Positions 26,582 through 36,495 are shown, numbered from the stretch's first letter. The stretch: DNA of 64,000 nucleotides from VXPQ01 sp965248175 (GCA_965248175.1 OZ252093.1:1798001-1862000), one strand, 5' to 3'. Made by a program: numbers and translations. The notes: generated by a model not told the origin, from the sequence alone.

Positions 26582-29176
26582 ATGAAGCGACTGGTTGTCG
26601 TCGAATCTCCCACCAAGGCCCGGACAATCCGGAATTTTCTGCCCGCAGATTGCCAGGTGGAGGCGAGCATGGGACACATACGTGATTTGCCCCAGTCCGC
26701 CTCTGAAATACCAAAGGCCCGCCGGGAGCAATTATGGAAACACTACGGCGTGGATGTGGCCAACGGGTTTTCCCCCGTTTATGTTATTTCGCCCGAGAAA
26801 AAGAAGGTCGTACAGCGGCTGCGCACGGCACTCAAGTCGGCCGATGAACTGTATATCGCCACGGACGAAGACCGCGAAGGCGAATCGATAGGATGGCATC
26901 TCGTCGAGGTACTGGCGCCCAGGATTCCGGTGCGGCGCATGGTGTTTCACGAAATCACGCGGGAGGCCATACAGCGCGCGCTGCAGGAAACGAGAAGTAT
27001 TGACCGGAGCCTTGTGGATGCGCAAGAGACGCGCCGTATTCTCGACCGTCTCGTAGGGTACAGCATTTCCCCGTTGCTTTGGCGAAAAATTGCCCGGGGC
27101 CTGTCAGCGGGGCGTGTGCAGAGTGTGGCCACCCGATTGCTTGTAAATCGGGAAAAAGAGCGGATGGTTTTTGTGCCGGCGGCCTGGCTCGACCTGAAGG
27201 CCCTTCTCGTGGTACACGGGGAGACGTTCACGGCGGAGATGACGCATTACGGGGGGGTGCGGCTCGCCGTTGGCAAGGATTTCGACGACCATACCGGACG
27301 GCTCAGGGAAGGTCTTATTCCGGGCAAGGACCTGCTTCTGCTGGGAGAAAAGCAGGCCGGGGCACTGGCTGCCGCGCTGCCGAACCGGACGTGGCGCGTT
27401 GTCCGGGTAGAGGATCGACTATCATCCCAATCTCCTTATCCGCCTTTTATCACATCTACCCTGCAACAGGAAGGGAGCCGCAAATTGGGCCTTTCCGCGC
27501 GCCGGACCATGCAAATAGCGCAGCGTCTCTACGAGCAGGGATTGATTACCTATATGCGGACTGACTCAACCCAGCTTTCGGAAGAGGCCATACGTGGAAG
27601 CCGGAAGGCGGTCGAAGAGCGGTACGGCAAAGAATACCTGAGCCCGAAACCCAGACGCTACAAGGGTAAGGTTGCGAATGCTCAGGAGGCGCACGAGGCG
27701 ATTCGACCTGCCGGCAGCGCCATGAAAACGAAGGACGAACTGGGTTTAACCGGCGCCGAAGGCGCTTTGTACGATCTTATCTGGAAACGTACGGTGGCTG
27801 GTCAGATGGCCGATGCGCGGGTGCGCAGGGTGACTGCCCGCATCGAAGCCGGTGAAGGAAACGAAGCGGCCCGGTTCCGCGCATCGGGAAAGCGGGTCGA
27901 ATTTTCCGGATTCTACCGGGCCTATGTGGAAGGGTCCGACGATCCGGAAGCCGCGCTGGAGGACCGTGACAATCCATTGCCGCAGATGGCCGAAGGCAAC
28001 GAGCCGGATTGCCGCAAGGTGGAAACCGCGGCGCACGAGACGAAGCCCCCTGCCCGCTACACGGAGGCCACACTGGTCCAGATGCTTGAGAAAGAGGGCA
28101 TCGGGCGGCCCAGTACCTATGCTTCGATTATCGAAACGATCGTCCGCCGTGACTATGTACGCCGCAACGGGTCCCAGTTGGCGCCCACGTTTACGGCGTT
28201 TGCAGCAATCCAGTTGCTCGAAGACCAGTTTGAACAACTGGTTGATGTGCGGTTTACTGCGGACATGGAACAGGTTCTGGATGACATTGCGACAGGAGAT
28301 CGTGAATCGGCGGGTTGGCTGGAGCATTTTTATCTCGGCGACGGAGGACTCGTGCAGCAGGTGCAGGCCGGACAGGAAAGCATTGATCCTCGAAAGATAT
28401 CGACGATCGATTCCCCGAAATGGGATGGTATGGTCGTGCGTGTAGGAAAGTATGGTCCGTATGTAGAAGGGGAGCTGGACGGCGCCTCCGTCCGGGCCTC
28501 CATTCCGAAGGAACTACCGCCCGGCGACATCTCGGCAGAAGATTTACAGGCACTGCTTAAAACATCCTCCAATGGGAACGAAGAGCGCACGGTCTGCACG
28601 CATCCGGGCGACGGGCTGGATGTACTGGTTCGCAATGGTCCCTATGGGCCCTACGTACAATTGGGCCGGGCAGAGGACACGAAGGGCAAGCCCAAGCGCG
28701 TTTCGTTGCCTAAGGGTACGCCTATGGACGCCGTAGATCCGGACATGGCGCTTGCTCTTCTGGAGTTGCCGCGCGCACTGGGAAAGCATCCCGAGACGGG
28801 CAAACCGGTTCTCGCAAATATCGGTCGCTACGGCCCTTATGTGCAGCACGAACGCACCTTCGTTTCGCTCACGGAAGCAGACGATGTACTGCTTGTCGGA
28901 CTGGATCGTGCGCTTGCTCTTCTGGCGCAACCCAGGAAAACAGCAGGACCGCTCCGTGTATTGGGCAATCATCCGGAGAGCGGCGATCCGGTCAATGTGT
29001 GGAAAGGCCGGTACGGTCCCTATGTGAAGCACGGGAAAACCAATGCCTCGCTTCCGAAAGACCTGTCTCCGGAAGAAATTACACTGGCAAAGGCGCTCGA
29101 ACTGTTGGCTGCGAAGGCTGGCGCCAAAAAAGGCGCGCGGGGGGGATCGCGCAAAAAGCCGGCGGCAAAGAAGTAA
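26582..29176 (+). CDS. topA: DNA topoisomerase I (type IA)
   Basis: 864 aa. It relaxes negatively supercoiled DNA through a transient 5'-phosphotyrosyl link. Seen: TOPRIM domain with 'VVESPTKARTI' (7-17) and 'ATDEDREGESIGWH' (93-106), 'ARGLSAGRVQSVATRLL', and the active-site 'GLITYMRTDST' with Tyr324. The C-terminus has no Cys4 zinc fingers; instead there are three or more repeats of the type 'RYGPYV(Q/K).G...' joined by 'LGxHPE(T/S)G.PV' (~residues 615-840), then a Lys/Arg/Ala tail. These replace the zinc-finger DNA-binding region, as in several other bacterial lineages. Convergent with rsgA, 39 bases apart. Confidence 0.97.
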   Translation: MKRLVVVESPTKARTIRNFLPADCQVEASMGHIRDLPQSASEIPKARREQLWKHYGVDVANGFSPVYVISPEKKKVVQRLRTALKSADELYIATDEDREGESIGWHLVEVLAPRIPVRRMVFHEITREAIQRALQETRSIDRSLVDAQETRRILDRLVGYSISPLLWRKIARGLSAGRVQSVATRLLVNREKERMVFVPAAWLDLKALLVVHGETFTAEMTHYGGVRLAVGKDFDDHTGRLREGLIPGKDLLLLGEKQAGALAAALPNRTWRVVRVEDRLSSQSPYPPFITSTLQQEGSRKLGLSARRTMQIAQRLYEQGLITYMRTDSTQLSEEAIRGSRKAVEERYGKEYLSPKPRRYKGKVANAQEAHEAIRPAGSAMKTKDELGLTGAEGALYDLIWKRTVAGQMADARVRRVTARIEAGEGNEAARFRASGKRVEFSGFYRAYVEGSDDPEAALEDRDNPLPQMAEGNEPDCRKVETAAHETKPPARYTEATLVQMLEKEGIGRPSTYASIIETIVRRDYVRRNGSQLAPTFTAFAAIQLLEDQFEQLVDVRFTADMEQVLDDIATGDRESAGWLEHFYLGDGGLVQQVQAGQESIDPRKISTIDSPKWDGMVVRVGKYGPYVEGELDGASVRASIPKELPPGDISAEDLQALLKTSSNGNEERTVCTHPGDGLDVLVRNGPYGPYVQLGRAEDTKGKPKRVSLPKGTPMDAVDPDMALALLELPRALGKHPETGKPVLANIGRYGPYVQHERTFVSLTEADDVLLVGLDRALALLAQPRKTAGPLRVLGNHPESGDPVNVWKGRYGPYVKHGKTNASLPKDLSPEEITLAKALELLAAKAGAKKGARGGSRKKPAAKK

Positions 29177-29215
29177 GTGTTTCGGAGTCGAAAAATCCGG
29201 ATCGGCCTTTGTCGT

Positions 29216-30202
29216 TTAGCGTCCCACGTCCTTGTCTCCGAGACGGATGGCGTCGAGGATATTCAGATAACTCTGGTAGCGTTGCCCGGAAATGCCGCCT
29301 TCCGTCACACCTTGTTTGACCGCACAGTCCGGCTCGTGGTCGTGGGTACAGGTGGGAAATCGGCAAGCCTCGATGTACGGTTTGAACTCGATAAAATAGT
29401 GCGATAGCTCCCAGGGGTCTATATACAGGACGCCGAACTCACGGACCCCCGGAGTGTCGACGATGTGACCACCGCTTGTCAGGGAGAAGAGCGTTGCGCA
29501 GGCGGTCGTGTGGCGCCCTCTGCGCGTTTTTGTGCTCACATGCGACGTTCTGATGTCGAGGTTGGGTTCGAGCACATTGATCAGCGATGATTTTCCAACC
29601 CCCGACGGTCCGGTGAATACGCTTGTTTTTCCAGCGAGACACTCCCGAAGAGATTCCATGCCTTCCCCCGTTTCTGCACTAACGGTCAGGACGGGATACC
29701 CGATGCGCGTGTAGTTATTACGCAGTTCCGCAATGGTCTCGATGTTTTGCTCCTGCACCAGATCCGACTTGTTGAGCACAATACCCGCCGGAATTTCGCT
29801 CGCTTCCGCCGTGACCAGCACTCGATCGACAAAACCCGGATTGGGGCGAGGTAACCTGATTGATTGCACGATCCATACGCAATCGATATTCGCGACCAGA
29901 ATATGCTCGCGCCCCACGCGCCGCCCGGCGGCGCGCCGCCCGAGCTGATTCTTTCGGTCGTCAATATGGGTGATGACCCCGGTGGCGTCTGCATTTCGTT
30001 TCACCATGACCCGGTCTCCGACAGCGACCGGGCTGGTGGCGTCCTGTTCTCCGAGTTGAAACCGTCCTCGTACTCTTGCAGGGATCGTTTCCTCGTCGGT
30101 GCGTACGTCGCACCAGCTACCTGTCGATCGAATAACCGTCCCCGCCACAAGGTCGATGGGAGGAATATCCGGAGTGCGATCCGTGTCAGGTGAAGAAGTC
30201 AT
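29216..30202 (-). CDS. rsgA: Small ribosomal subunit biogenesis GTPase RsgA
   Basis: 328 aa. A circularly permuted GTPase that helps mature the 30S subunit. Seen: N-terminal OB fold ('GTVIRSTGSWCDVRT'), then the G motifs in permuted order: G4 'LNKSD' (143-147), G1 'GPSGVGKSSL' (~195-204), 'TKTRRGRHTT' (G2 region) and G3 'DTPGVREFG'. The C-terminal zinc-binding pattern 'CRFPTCTHDHEPDCAV' supplies Cys, Cys, His and Cys ligands. All motifs are intact. It is divergent from the small hypothetical pair at 30316. Confidence 0.96.
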   Translation of the reverse strand: MTSSPDTDRTPDIPPIDLVAGTVIRSTGSWCDVRTDEETIPARVRGRFQLGEQDATSPVAVGDRVMVKRNADATGVITHIDDRKNQLGRRAAGRRVGREHILVANIDCVWIVQSIRLPRPNPGFVDRVLVTAEASEIPAGIVLNKSDLVQEQNIETIAELRNNYTRIGYPVLTVSAETGEGMESLRECLAGKTSVFTGPSGVGKSSLINVLEPNLDIRTSHVSTKTRRGRHTTACATLFSLTSGGHIVDTPGVREFGVLYIDPWELSHYFIEFKPYIEACRFPTCTHDHEPDCAVKQGVTEGGISGQRYQSYLNILDAIRLGDKDVGR

Positions 30203-30315
30203 GGGCGCCAGGTATAGGAGGGGGCTGTGGAACCTGTGTGTATATTTTCCGTCTACAAAGACTTGGTAGAGTCATCGTATAGCGGCGCTGCAACACACAG
30301 ATTCTGAAAAAGGTC

Positions 30316-30765
30316 ATGAACGACAACGGCAAAGAGAACAGGAACGAAGAGTATCAACGCATTCGCTCCGATTTCGATGCGCTTTCTCCTCAAGAGAAGG
30401 TTGTTTTCCTTGCAGAGGCGGCGTCGGCTACAGTAGTGCGAGGCTTTCAGCAATTCGGGCAGGCGCTCTCGCACGAGATCGAAGACATTCTCAGCAAGCG
30501 TTCGCGCGAGAGGGAGGATCAGCAAAACGAAGACGGTTCGGAATCGGATGAGGAGGATCTTTCCGCAGTGGACGCGGCGGCTACGGTAGTGCGCAGCCTT
30601 CAGCGGTTCGGGCAGGCTCTTTCGCACGAAGTCGAGGATATGCTCAGGAAGCGCTCAAGTGGAGGCGATCCTTCCCGGGAAGAGGGTTCACAGGCGAACG
30701 AGGAGCAGGTTGTTGATGCAGACGATTCGGAAGTCGACGCGGATGACGAAAATCCATCGTCATGA
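30316..30765 (+). CDS. Acidic hypothetical protein with an internal duplication
   Basis: 149 aa, no family recognised, no signal peptide. Seen: two copies of a ~27-residue helical unit, 'ASATVVRGFQQFGQALSHEIEDILSKR' at ~36-62 and 'AAATVVRSLQRFGQALSHEVEDMLRKR' at ~87-113 (quoted as motifs), joined and followed by very acidic, Asp/Glu/Ser-rich linkers. Each unit could be an amphipathic helix. The stop overlaps the start of the next small gene (ATGA at 30762), so the two are translationally coupled and probably work together. Function unknown. Confidence 0.65.
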   Translation: MNDNGKENRNEEYQRIRSDFDALSPQEKVVFLAEAASATVVRGFQQFGQALSHEIEDILSKRSREREDQQNEDGSESDEEDLSAVDAAATVVRSLQRFGQALSHEVEDMLRKRSSGGDPSREEGSQANEEQVVDADDSEVDADDENPSS

Positions 30766-30986
30766 ACGAGTCGGAAGCAAATCAGGAAGAACGTCTGGTC
30801 GAGTTCGAGCGGCTCAATATGCTCGGTAGACTGGTATGCCTTGGCGGCCTTGCTGCCCGGCTTACCACCGGTGCGATCAATGCTGCGGCTCGGCGGGCTG
30901 TCGATATTTACACGGATGCTGAAAAAGCCTTTAAGGAGGGCCGGGATCCGAATGTTGAGGACGCCCGGATAATCGACGAGGAATAA
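30762..30986 (+). CDS. Small hypothetical protein, coupled to the preceding gene
   Basis: 74 aa. Seen: an acidic N-terminus, one weakly hydrophobic Gly/Ala-rich helix ('MLGRLVCLGGLAARLTTGAINAAAR', ~20-44) and an acidic C-terminus ('VEDARIIDEE'). Its ATG overlaps the preceding stop. The central helix could associate with a membrane or with the duplicated helices of its partner. No family recognised. It ends ~50 bases from the convergent lon gene. Confidence 0.6.
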   Translation: MNESEANQEERLVEFERLNMLGRLVCLGGLAARLTTGAINAAARRAVDIYTDAEKAFKEGRDPNVEDARIIDEE

Positions 30987-31034
30987 CAGGACATTTTTCG
31001 GGAAGGACTCTGCCCGGACGGGTGTGGCGCTCCG

Positions 31035-33581
31035 TTACGCAATCTCGACATCCACATCCACTACTGTCGAGCCATTGGCGTCCTGTGCAAGTGACTTCCC
31101 GGTACGCTTTTCCTCGGGAGAGACGCAGAACATCTCCTGTATATCCGTCGCCGGCTCTTCCCCCAGCACCTGATCGAGGACATCCTCTACGCGGTGTGCA
31201 AAAAGGATTTCCAGACCGTCCAGGGCATCGTCGGAAATTTCCTTGATGTCCTTTTCGTTCTTCTCCGGAAGCACCACGGTTCGGATGCCTGCCCGCTTCG
31301 CGGCCAACACTTTCTCCTTGATACCTCCGACCGGCAGAATCAGTCCTCGAAGAGTAATTTCACCGGTCATGGCCACATCATGCCGGATGCGTCGTTGCGT
31401 GTAGATAGATACCAGTGCGCTCAGCATGGCGGCGCCGGCAGATGGTCCGTCTTTCGGCACCGCTCCTGCAGGCACATGTACGTGTATGTCCCAGTGGCGA
31501 AATGCATCTTCCGGGATACCGAGGGCATCTGCGCGCGATTTGACGTACGAAAGAGCTGCCTGGGCCGATTCTTTCATCACTTCACCCAGTTTCCCCGTCA
31601 GGATGTGTCTTCCGGTCCCTCTGGATACGGATGCTTCTATAAAAAGAATGTCTCCGCCTACCGGAGTCCAGGCCAGACCCGTTGCGACGCCGGGGACCTC
31701 CGTGCGTTGGGCAACCTCTGGAAAATGCTTGCGCCCGCCCAGATAATTTTCAAGATCTTCCGCCCGGATCGTTGCGGAGACGGCTTCGCCCGTGGCTATC
31801 TGCTTGGCGACTCCCCGCGCCACAGCTCCTATCGTGCGTTCCAGCTTGCGCACGCCTGATTCGCGCGTGTATCCATCGATGATTGTGCCGACGGCCTCGT
31901 CTTCGAGGATCATTTGTTCTGGCGTGAGGCCGTTATGCTCCAATTGACGGGGCACGAGGTATTGTTTCGCGATCCGGAGTTTCTCCTCCTGTGTGTATCC
32001 GGTGATTTCGATACTCTCCATACGATCCCGCAAAGGGCCGGGAATCATTCCCGGAAAATTCGCCGTCGTGATGAAGAAGACCTTCGACAGATCGTAGTCC
32101 AGTTCTATGTAGTGGTCGTTGAAATTGTCGTTTTGCTCCGGATCCAACACTTCGAGCAGGGCACTTGACGGATCCCCTCGAAAATCCGCCCCGATCTTGT
32201 CTACTTCGTCCAGCATGAAGACAGGGTTATTGACTCCCGCTTTCTTGATTCCCTGGATGATTCGTCCCGGAAGCGCCGCCACATACGTGCGGCGGTGGCC
32301 GCGAATTTCCGCCTCGTCCCGGATGCCTCCCAGACTCATCCGGACGAATTTCCGCCCGATGGCGCGGGCAATACTTTTACCCAGACTCGTTTTTCCGACG
32401 CCCGGGGGGCCGTGCAGGCAAAGGATGGGCGCTTTCATGTCACCCTTCAGATGCAGTACAGCGAGGTATTCAAGGATGCGCTTCTTGACCTGATCCAGCC
32501 CGTAGTGATCTTCGTCGAGCACCTCGGCGGCACGCGCAATATCCAGGTCGTCTTCTGAATATTCGAGCCAGGGCAATTCCAGCAACCAGTCCACGTAGTT
32601 GCGTGTGACGGCATAATCCGGCGAGGCAGGGTTAGAGCGCGCCAGACGTGCTATTTCCTTGTCCAGCGTTTCCCGCACATGGTCCGGGAGTTCTTTCTTT
32701 TCTGCCTGGCTTCGAAGTTCCTGCACATCGTTGCCGGCGCTGTCGCTTTCGCCCAATTCGTCCTGGATAATTTTCATCTGCTGGCGCAGCAGGTATTCGC
32801 GCTGCTGCTTGTCCACGTCCGTCCGTACGCGGCTGCGGATGTCTTCAGAAACCTGCAGCACCTGGATCTCGCGATTCAGGAGCTCCATTAGCTTGTCGGC
32901 TCGCCGGGTCAACTCGTTGATTTCGAGGAGAGCCTGTTTTTCCTCGACGCTGATCTGAAGATTCGAGGCGATGAAATGGATGAGCAGTGGCGGCGAATCG
33001 ATCTGCTGGATGGCAAGGGCGGCCTCGCCGGGCAGGTGAGGTGACAGATTGATGAACTGGATGGCCAGTTCCTTGACCGATCGGATGCGGGCTTTCAGTT
33101 CCACCTCGTCCGTAGCCCAGTCCTCCGCTATCGGGGACACCCTCGCCTTGAAATACGGCTCGGTTTGTACATATTCCTTGATCTCGAACCGGCGCCTCCC
33201 CTGGATGATCATGGAGTTGGGGCCGCCCGGAATCTTGATCAGTTTGAGAATGTCGGCCACCGTGCCGAGGCGATACAAGTCTTCTGTACCGGGGGTTTCG
33301 ACCTCGCTCCGTTTCTGTGCAACAGCCCCAATGATGCGTTTTCCGGCAAAAGCATCTCTTACAAGCTGCATGGAGGCATCACGTCCGAGCGTAATAGGCA
33401 GTACCACCCCCGGATACAGCACCGTATTGCGGAGTGCCAGCACGGGCAATTCTTCCGGTATATCCGACATGCCCATTTGCTTTTCTTCGGCGGGCGTCGG
33501 GAATGGAATGGATTGCTCGGCGTCGTCGATGTCGCCGGCGCTGTGGATGTTTGTATGCGGATATGGGTCCCGTGCGGGCAT
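31035..33581 (-). CDS. lon: ATP-dependent Lon protease
   Basis: 848 aa. Cytoplasmic AAA+ serine protease that removes misfolded and regulatory proteins. Seen: N-terminal LON substrate-binding domain ('LPVLALRNTVLYPGVVLPI', ~45-63), a long coiled-coil linker, AAA+ module with Walker A 'GPPGVGKTSLGKS' and Walker B 'VFMLDEVDKIG', and the protease domain with the Ser-Lys dyad in 'PKDGPSAGAAML' (Ser714) and 'GGIKEKVLAAKRAG' (Lys757). The N-terminus carries ~40 extra residues before the LON domain, and Met33 is a possible shorter start. No heat-shock operator (CIRCE) is seen upstream. Confidence 0.97.
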   Translation of the reverse strand: MPARDPYPHTNIHSAGDIDDAEQSIPFPTPAEEKQMGMSDIPEELPVLALRNTVLYPGVVLPITLGRDASMQLVRDAFAGKRIIGAVAQKRSEVETPGTEDLYRLGTVADILKLIKIPGGPNSMIIQGRRRFEIKEYVQTEPYFKARVSPIAEDWATDEVELKARIRSVKELAIQFINLSPHLPGEAALAIQQIDSPPLLIHFIASNLQISVEEKQALLEINELTRRADKLMELLNREIQVLQVSEDIRSRVRTDVDKQQREYLLRQQMKIIQDELGESDSAGNDVQELRSQAEKKELPDHVRETLDKEIARLARSNPASPDYAVTRNYVDWLLELPWLEYSEDDLDIARAAEVLDEDHYGLDQVKKRILEYLAVLHLKGDMKAPILCLHGPPGVGKTSLGKSIARAIGRKFVRMSLGGIRDEAEIRGHRRTYVAALPGRIIQGIKKAGVNNPVFMLDEVDKIGADFRGDPSSALLEVLDPEQNDNFNDHYIELDYDLSKVFFITTANFPGMIPGPLRDRMESIEITGYTQEEKLRIAKQYLVPRQLEHNGLTPEQMILEDEAVGTIIDGYTRESGVRKLERTIGAVARGVAKQIATGEAVSATIRAEDLENYLGGRKHFPEVAQRTEVPGVATGLAWTPVGGDILFIEASVSRGTGRHILTGKLGEVMKESAQAALSYVKSRADALGIPEDAFRHWDIHVHVPAGAVPKDGPSAGAAMLSALVSIYTQRRIRHDVAMTGEITLRGLILPVGGIKEKVLAAKRAGIRTVVLPEKNEKDIKEISDDALDGLEILFAHRVEDVLDQVLGEEPATDIQEMFCVSPEEKRTGKSLAQDANGSTVVDVDVEIA

Positions 33582-33930
33582 AAAAAAGTGTTGCGGTGTG
33601 CGAGGAGGCAGGCGAAGCAGGTAGCAGGCGCCCGCGAGCCTCGGTCAGTACAGGGAGAAAATACGACGCGCCAGGTCTATGTATGCAATCATACCTCGGC
33701 ACGCAAAAAACGGGCAAAAAAACACGGTATCATCAAAAACCGGGCCAACAGTGTTGTCTGCCAATATGCGGGTATTTCTCAGGGCTATTCCGGTTCTGAC
33801 ACAACACCGCCGTTTTTTTCCGCCCGGCTTTTCGTTGCAAGAATTTTACAATCGGGCACGTGCACGAAGCGAGCAAAACGTAATCTGATGCGTACCACAC
33901 GCGCAAGACAATACAACCGGAATCGGAACC
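33582..33930. other. Intergenic region between divergent lon and cystathionine beta-synthase genes
   Basis: About 350 bases that must contain both promoters. The sequence near 33790-33860 is T/A-rich. I find no convincing riboswitch, CIRCE element or RNA gene, and open frames here look like shadows. Confidence 0.5.
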
Positions 33931-35316
33931 ATGTGGCACGACAATATCACTGGTGCAATAGGCAAAACCCCTCTCGTACGGCTTCGCAGGATTACGGCGG
34001 AATGGCCTTGTACGGTGCTTGCCAAGCTGGAGTATTTCAATCCGGGCGGGTCTGTCAAGGACCGCATCGGTGTGGCCATGATCGAAGACGCCGAGAAAAA
34101 CGGCCTGCTGAGGCCCGGAGGGACCATCGTCGAAGGTACGAGCGGCAATACAGGCGCAGCACTGGCAATGGCAGCTGTGACGCGTGGGTACCGGTGTGTT
34201 TTTACGACCACCGACAAACAGAGCCAGGAAAAACTGGATGTTTTGCGGGCATTGGGCGCCGAGGTGATTGTATGTCCGACCAACGTAGCCCCGGAGGACC
34301 CAAGGTCCTACTACTCCGTGGCGCAGCGCCTTGCCGAAGAAATTCCCGGTGCGGTATACCTGAACCAGTACGACAACCCGGCAAATCAGGCAGCCCATTA
34401 CGAAACGACCGGGCCCGAGATATGGGCGGACACCGATGGACGCATCACCCATTATGTGGTGGGTGCGGGCACGGGTGGAACGCTTTCCGGCGTATCGCGC
34501 TATCTCAAAGAGCGGAACCCGGACGTGCAGATTATTGGCGTTGATCCTTGCGGCTCAATCTACCACGGATATTTCCATACCGGGCAGGTCGCCCCAAGCG
34601 ACATTTATCCCTACCTGACGGAAGGGGTCGGCGAGGACATGCTGGCTGCAAATATGGATTTCGATTTACCGGACGATTTTGTGCAGGTAACGGATCGGGA
34701 GGCGATGCGGATGACGCGCCGGCTTGCCGCGGAAGAAGGCCTGTTTTGCGGGCAGTCTTCCGGCATGGTGCTTGGAGGAACACTGTCGTGGATGGAGGCC
34801 CACGCCGGGGAGCTTTCCGCCGATGATGTGTTCGTGTTGCTTCTGCCCGATTCGGGATACCGGTATCTTTCGAAGACATACAATGACAATTGGATGCGTA
34901 ACCACGGTTTTATGTCAAGTATGCCGGAAGTTACGGTTGACCGGGTTCTGGGTACTCGGAATGGCAACGAGGAGCTGGCATATGCTTCGCCCGAAGACAC
35001 CCTTGGCTCGGTAATCGGGATCATGGCCGAGCGCGGAATCTCGCAGATGCCCGTGATGCGAAACGACGAGCTTGTCGGAAGCCTTACGGAAAGTATGATT
35101 ATGGACCGCCTGATCAAAGACCCGGAAACGCGAGACCAGCCTGTGGAAGACATCATGGATGCGCCTTTTCCGGTGGTTCCACGTACACTTGGCCTTGAGC
35201 ATCTTTCCATGTACCTTGAGCGGGGGGGCGGGGCCGTGCTTGTCAAAGCGGCGGCGGGAGAGACGTATCAGATCATTACCAAAAGCGACCTGATCGGCGC
35301 CTTGGCGCCGTCATGA
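33931..35316 (+). CDS. cbs: Cystathionine beta-synthase (PLP enzyme with tandem CBS domains)
   Basis: 461 aa. It condenses serine (or O-acetylserine) with homocysteine to cystathionine. Seen: 'NPGGSVKDRIGVAMIEDAE' with the PLP Lys43, 'EGTSGNTGAALAMA' (phosphate-binding loop), 'GAGTGGTLSGVSRYLKE' and 'FCGQSSGMVLGG'. After ~335 there are two CBS repeats ('TLGSVIGIMAERGISQMPVM' and 'EDIMDAPFPVVPRTLGLEHL') as in full-length synthases; a bare cysteine synthase would end near 320. Odd: the last 35 bases, encoding KSDLIGALAPS, are tandemly repeated downstream, and the 3' ~195 bases recur at 40141-40334. Confidence 0.93.
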   Translation: MWHDNITGAIGKTPLVRLRRITAEWPCTVLAKLEYFNPGGSVKDRIGVAMIEDAEKNGLLRPGGTIVEGTSGNTGAALAMAAVTRGYRCVFTTTDKQSQEKLDVLRALGAEVIVCPTNVAPEDPRSYYSVAQRLAEEIPGAVYLNQYDNPANQAAHYETTGPEIWADTDGRITHYVVGAGTGGTLSGVSRYLKERNPDVQIIGVDPCGSIYHGYFHTGQVAPSDIYPYLTEGVGEDMLAANMDFDLPDDFVQVTDREAMRMTRRLAAEEGLFCGQSSGMVLGGTLSWMEAHAGELSADDVFVLLLPDSGYRYLSKTYNDNWMRNHGFMSSMPEVTVDRVLGTRNGNEELAYASPEDTLGSVIGIMAERGISQMPVMRNDELVGSLTESMIMDRLIKDPETRDQPVEDIMDAPFPVVPRTLGLEHLSMYLERGGGAVLVKAAAGETYQIITKSDLIGALAPS

Positions 35317-35385
35317 AAAACGACCTGATCGGCGCCTTGGCGCCGTCATGAAAAACGGCCTGATCGGCGCCCTGGCGCCATCATG
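35281..35385 (+). repeat. Tandem array of three 35-bp palindromic units at the 3' end of cbs
   Basis: Units at 35281-35315 (the last codons of cbs), 35316-35350 and 35351-35385, with a fourth decaying after ~35386. Each contains GGCGCC-TT-GGCGCC (CT in place of TT in the third unit), a potential hairpin. The second and third units each continue an ATGA stop-start and would encode a peptide MKNDLIGALAPS or close to it. The same unit in 34-bp form is repeated at 40335-40470 on the other side of the iol genes. Confidence 0.9.
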
Positions 35386-35493
35386 AAGCACGACCGGTGC
35401 TTTGTCCTCTGCATCAAGGCGCTCGAAGAGCCCATCCATTGTTACAGTCCGCCGGTAGTCCCCGAACCATCTCTCAAATCGCGTGAATCCAGG

Positions 35494-36495
35494 ATGAGGT
35501 TACCGATTGTATTGATTGGGGCTGGTCGCATTGGACGGATCCACGGCGCCAATGCCAGTGCGGACAACCGCATTGAGTTGCGGTACATCGTTGACCCTGT
35601 CGCGGATGCAGCAGCCGAGTTGTCCGCCATGACCGGGGCCAAAGCCGTATCTCTGGGGGAGGCCCTTGACGACAAGGATGTTGCGGGCGTCGTGATTGCC
35701 AGTGCCACTAAAACCCATGCAGACCTCATCGAACGTATTGCCGGTCTTGGTATCCCGATCTTTTGCGAGAAGCCTCTGGACCTTTCGACAATCCGCGCCA
35801 AAGCCTGCGTCGATGCTGTGACAAAGAGCAATATTCCTTTCGTACTCGGCTTCAACCGGCGCTATGACCCTGATTTTGTAAGACTTCACGCATTGGTAAG
35901 AGATGGCGTTTTAGGAAATGTCGAGTCTATTCAAATCATTAGTCGGGATCCTTCTCCTCCATCGCTGGATTACATCCGGGCAAGCGGGGATCTGTTTCGT
36001 GATATGGCGATTCATGATTTCGATGTTGCACGCTGGCTGTTGGGAGAGGAGCCCGACGAAGTTAGCGCCAATGGCAGCAGCATTGTGGATCCTGCGATTG
36101 GTGAAGCCGGTGACATCGATACCGCTTTGATCACACTTCGGACACCAAGCGGCCGACTGTGCAGTATCAGTAATAGTCGACGCACCTCGTATGGATACGA
36201 CCAGCGTGTCGAGGTACACGGTTCTTTGCGCACCGCACGCGTTGAAAATCACCCGGAAACACAGCTACTCATTTCTGGTGATGATGGAAGAACCGGATCC
36301 GGGATCAAGCACTTCTTTCATGATCGTTATGCTGAAGCTTATTGCATTGAAATGAGGCACTTTGCCTCCGTAATAACGGGTAGTGAGACGCCACGGACAA
36401 CCGTTCAGGATGGCTTGCGGGCGCTGGAACTCGCCGATGCTGCCGCGCAGGCACTGCAAGAAAAAAGAACTATTCAAGTGCAGTACGTTCGGTAG
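35494..36495 (+). CDS. iolG: Inositol 2-dehydrogenase (Gfo/Idh/MocA family)
   Basis: 333 aa from Met at 35494; the frame extends up into the 35-bp repeats but conserved sequence starts here ('LPIVLIGAGRIGRIHGANAS', NAD-binding Rossmann). Seen: 'IFCEKPLDLS' with the family's EKP lysine, 'GFNRRYDPDF', 'LFRDMAIHDFDVARWLLG' (the H.D catalytic pair) and 'AYCIEMRHFASVI'. It oxidises myo-inositol to scyllo-inosose using NAD+. First gene of a four-gene run iolG-iolD-iolE-iolB. Substrate is inferred from the neighbours; the fold alone allows other sugars. Confidence 0.9.
   Translation: MRLPIVLIGAGRIGRIHGANASADNRIELRYIVDPVADAAAELSAMTGAKAVSLGEALDDKDVAGVVIASATKTHADLIERIAGLGIPIFCEKPLDLSTIRAKACVDAVTKSNIPFVLGFNRRYDPDFVRLHALVRDGVLGNVESIQIISRDPSPPSLDYIRASGDLFRDMAIHDFDVARWLLGEEPDEVSANGSSIVDPAIGEAGDIDTALITLRTPSGRLCSISNSRRTSYGYDQRVEVHGSLRTARVENHPETQLLISGDDGRTGSGIKHFFHDRYAEAYCIEMRHFASVITGSETPRTTVQDGLRALELADAAAQALQEKRTIQVQYVR

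Noticed and set aside
35316..35385. CRISPR array at the 34/35-bp repeats
   Set aside because: Units are directly adjacent with no spacers and no cas genes; these are simple tandem repeats of a gene end.
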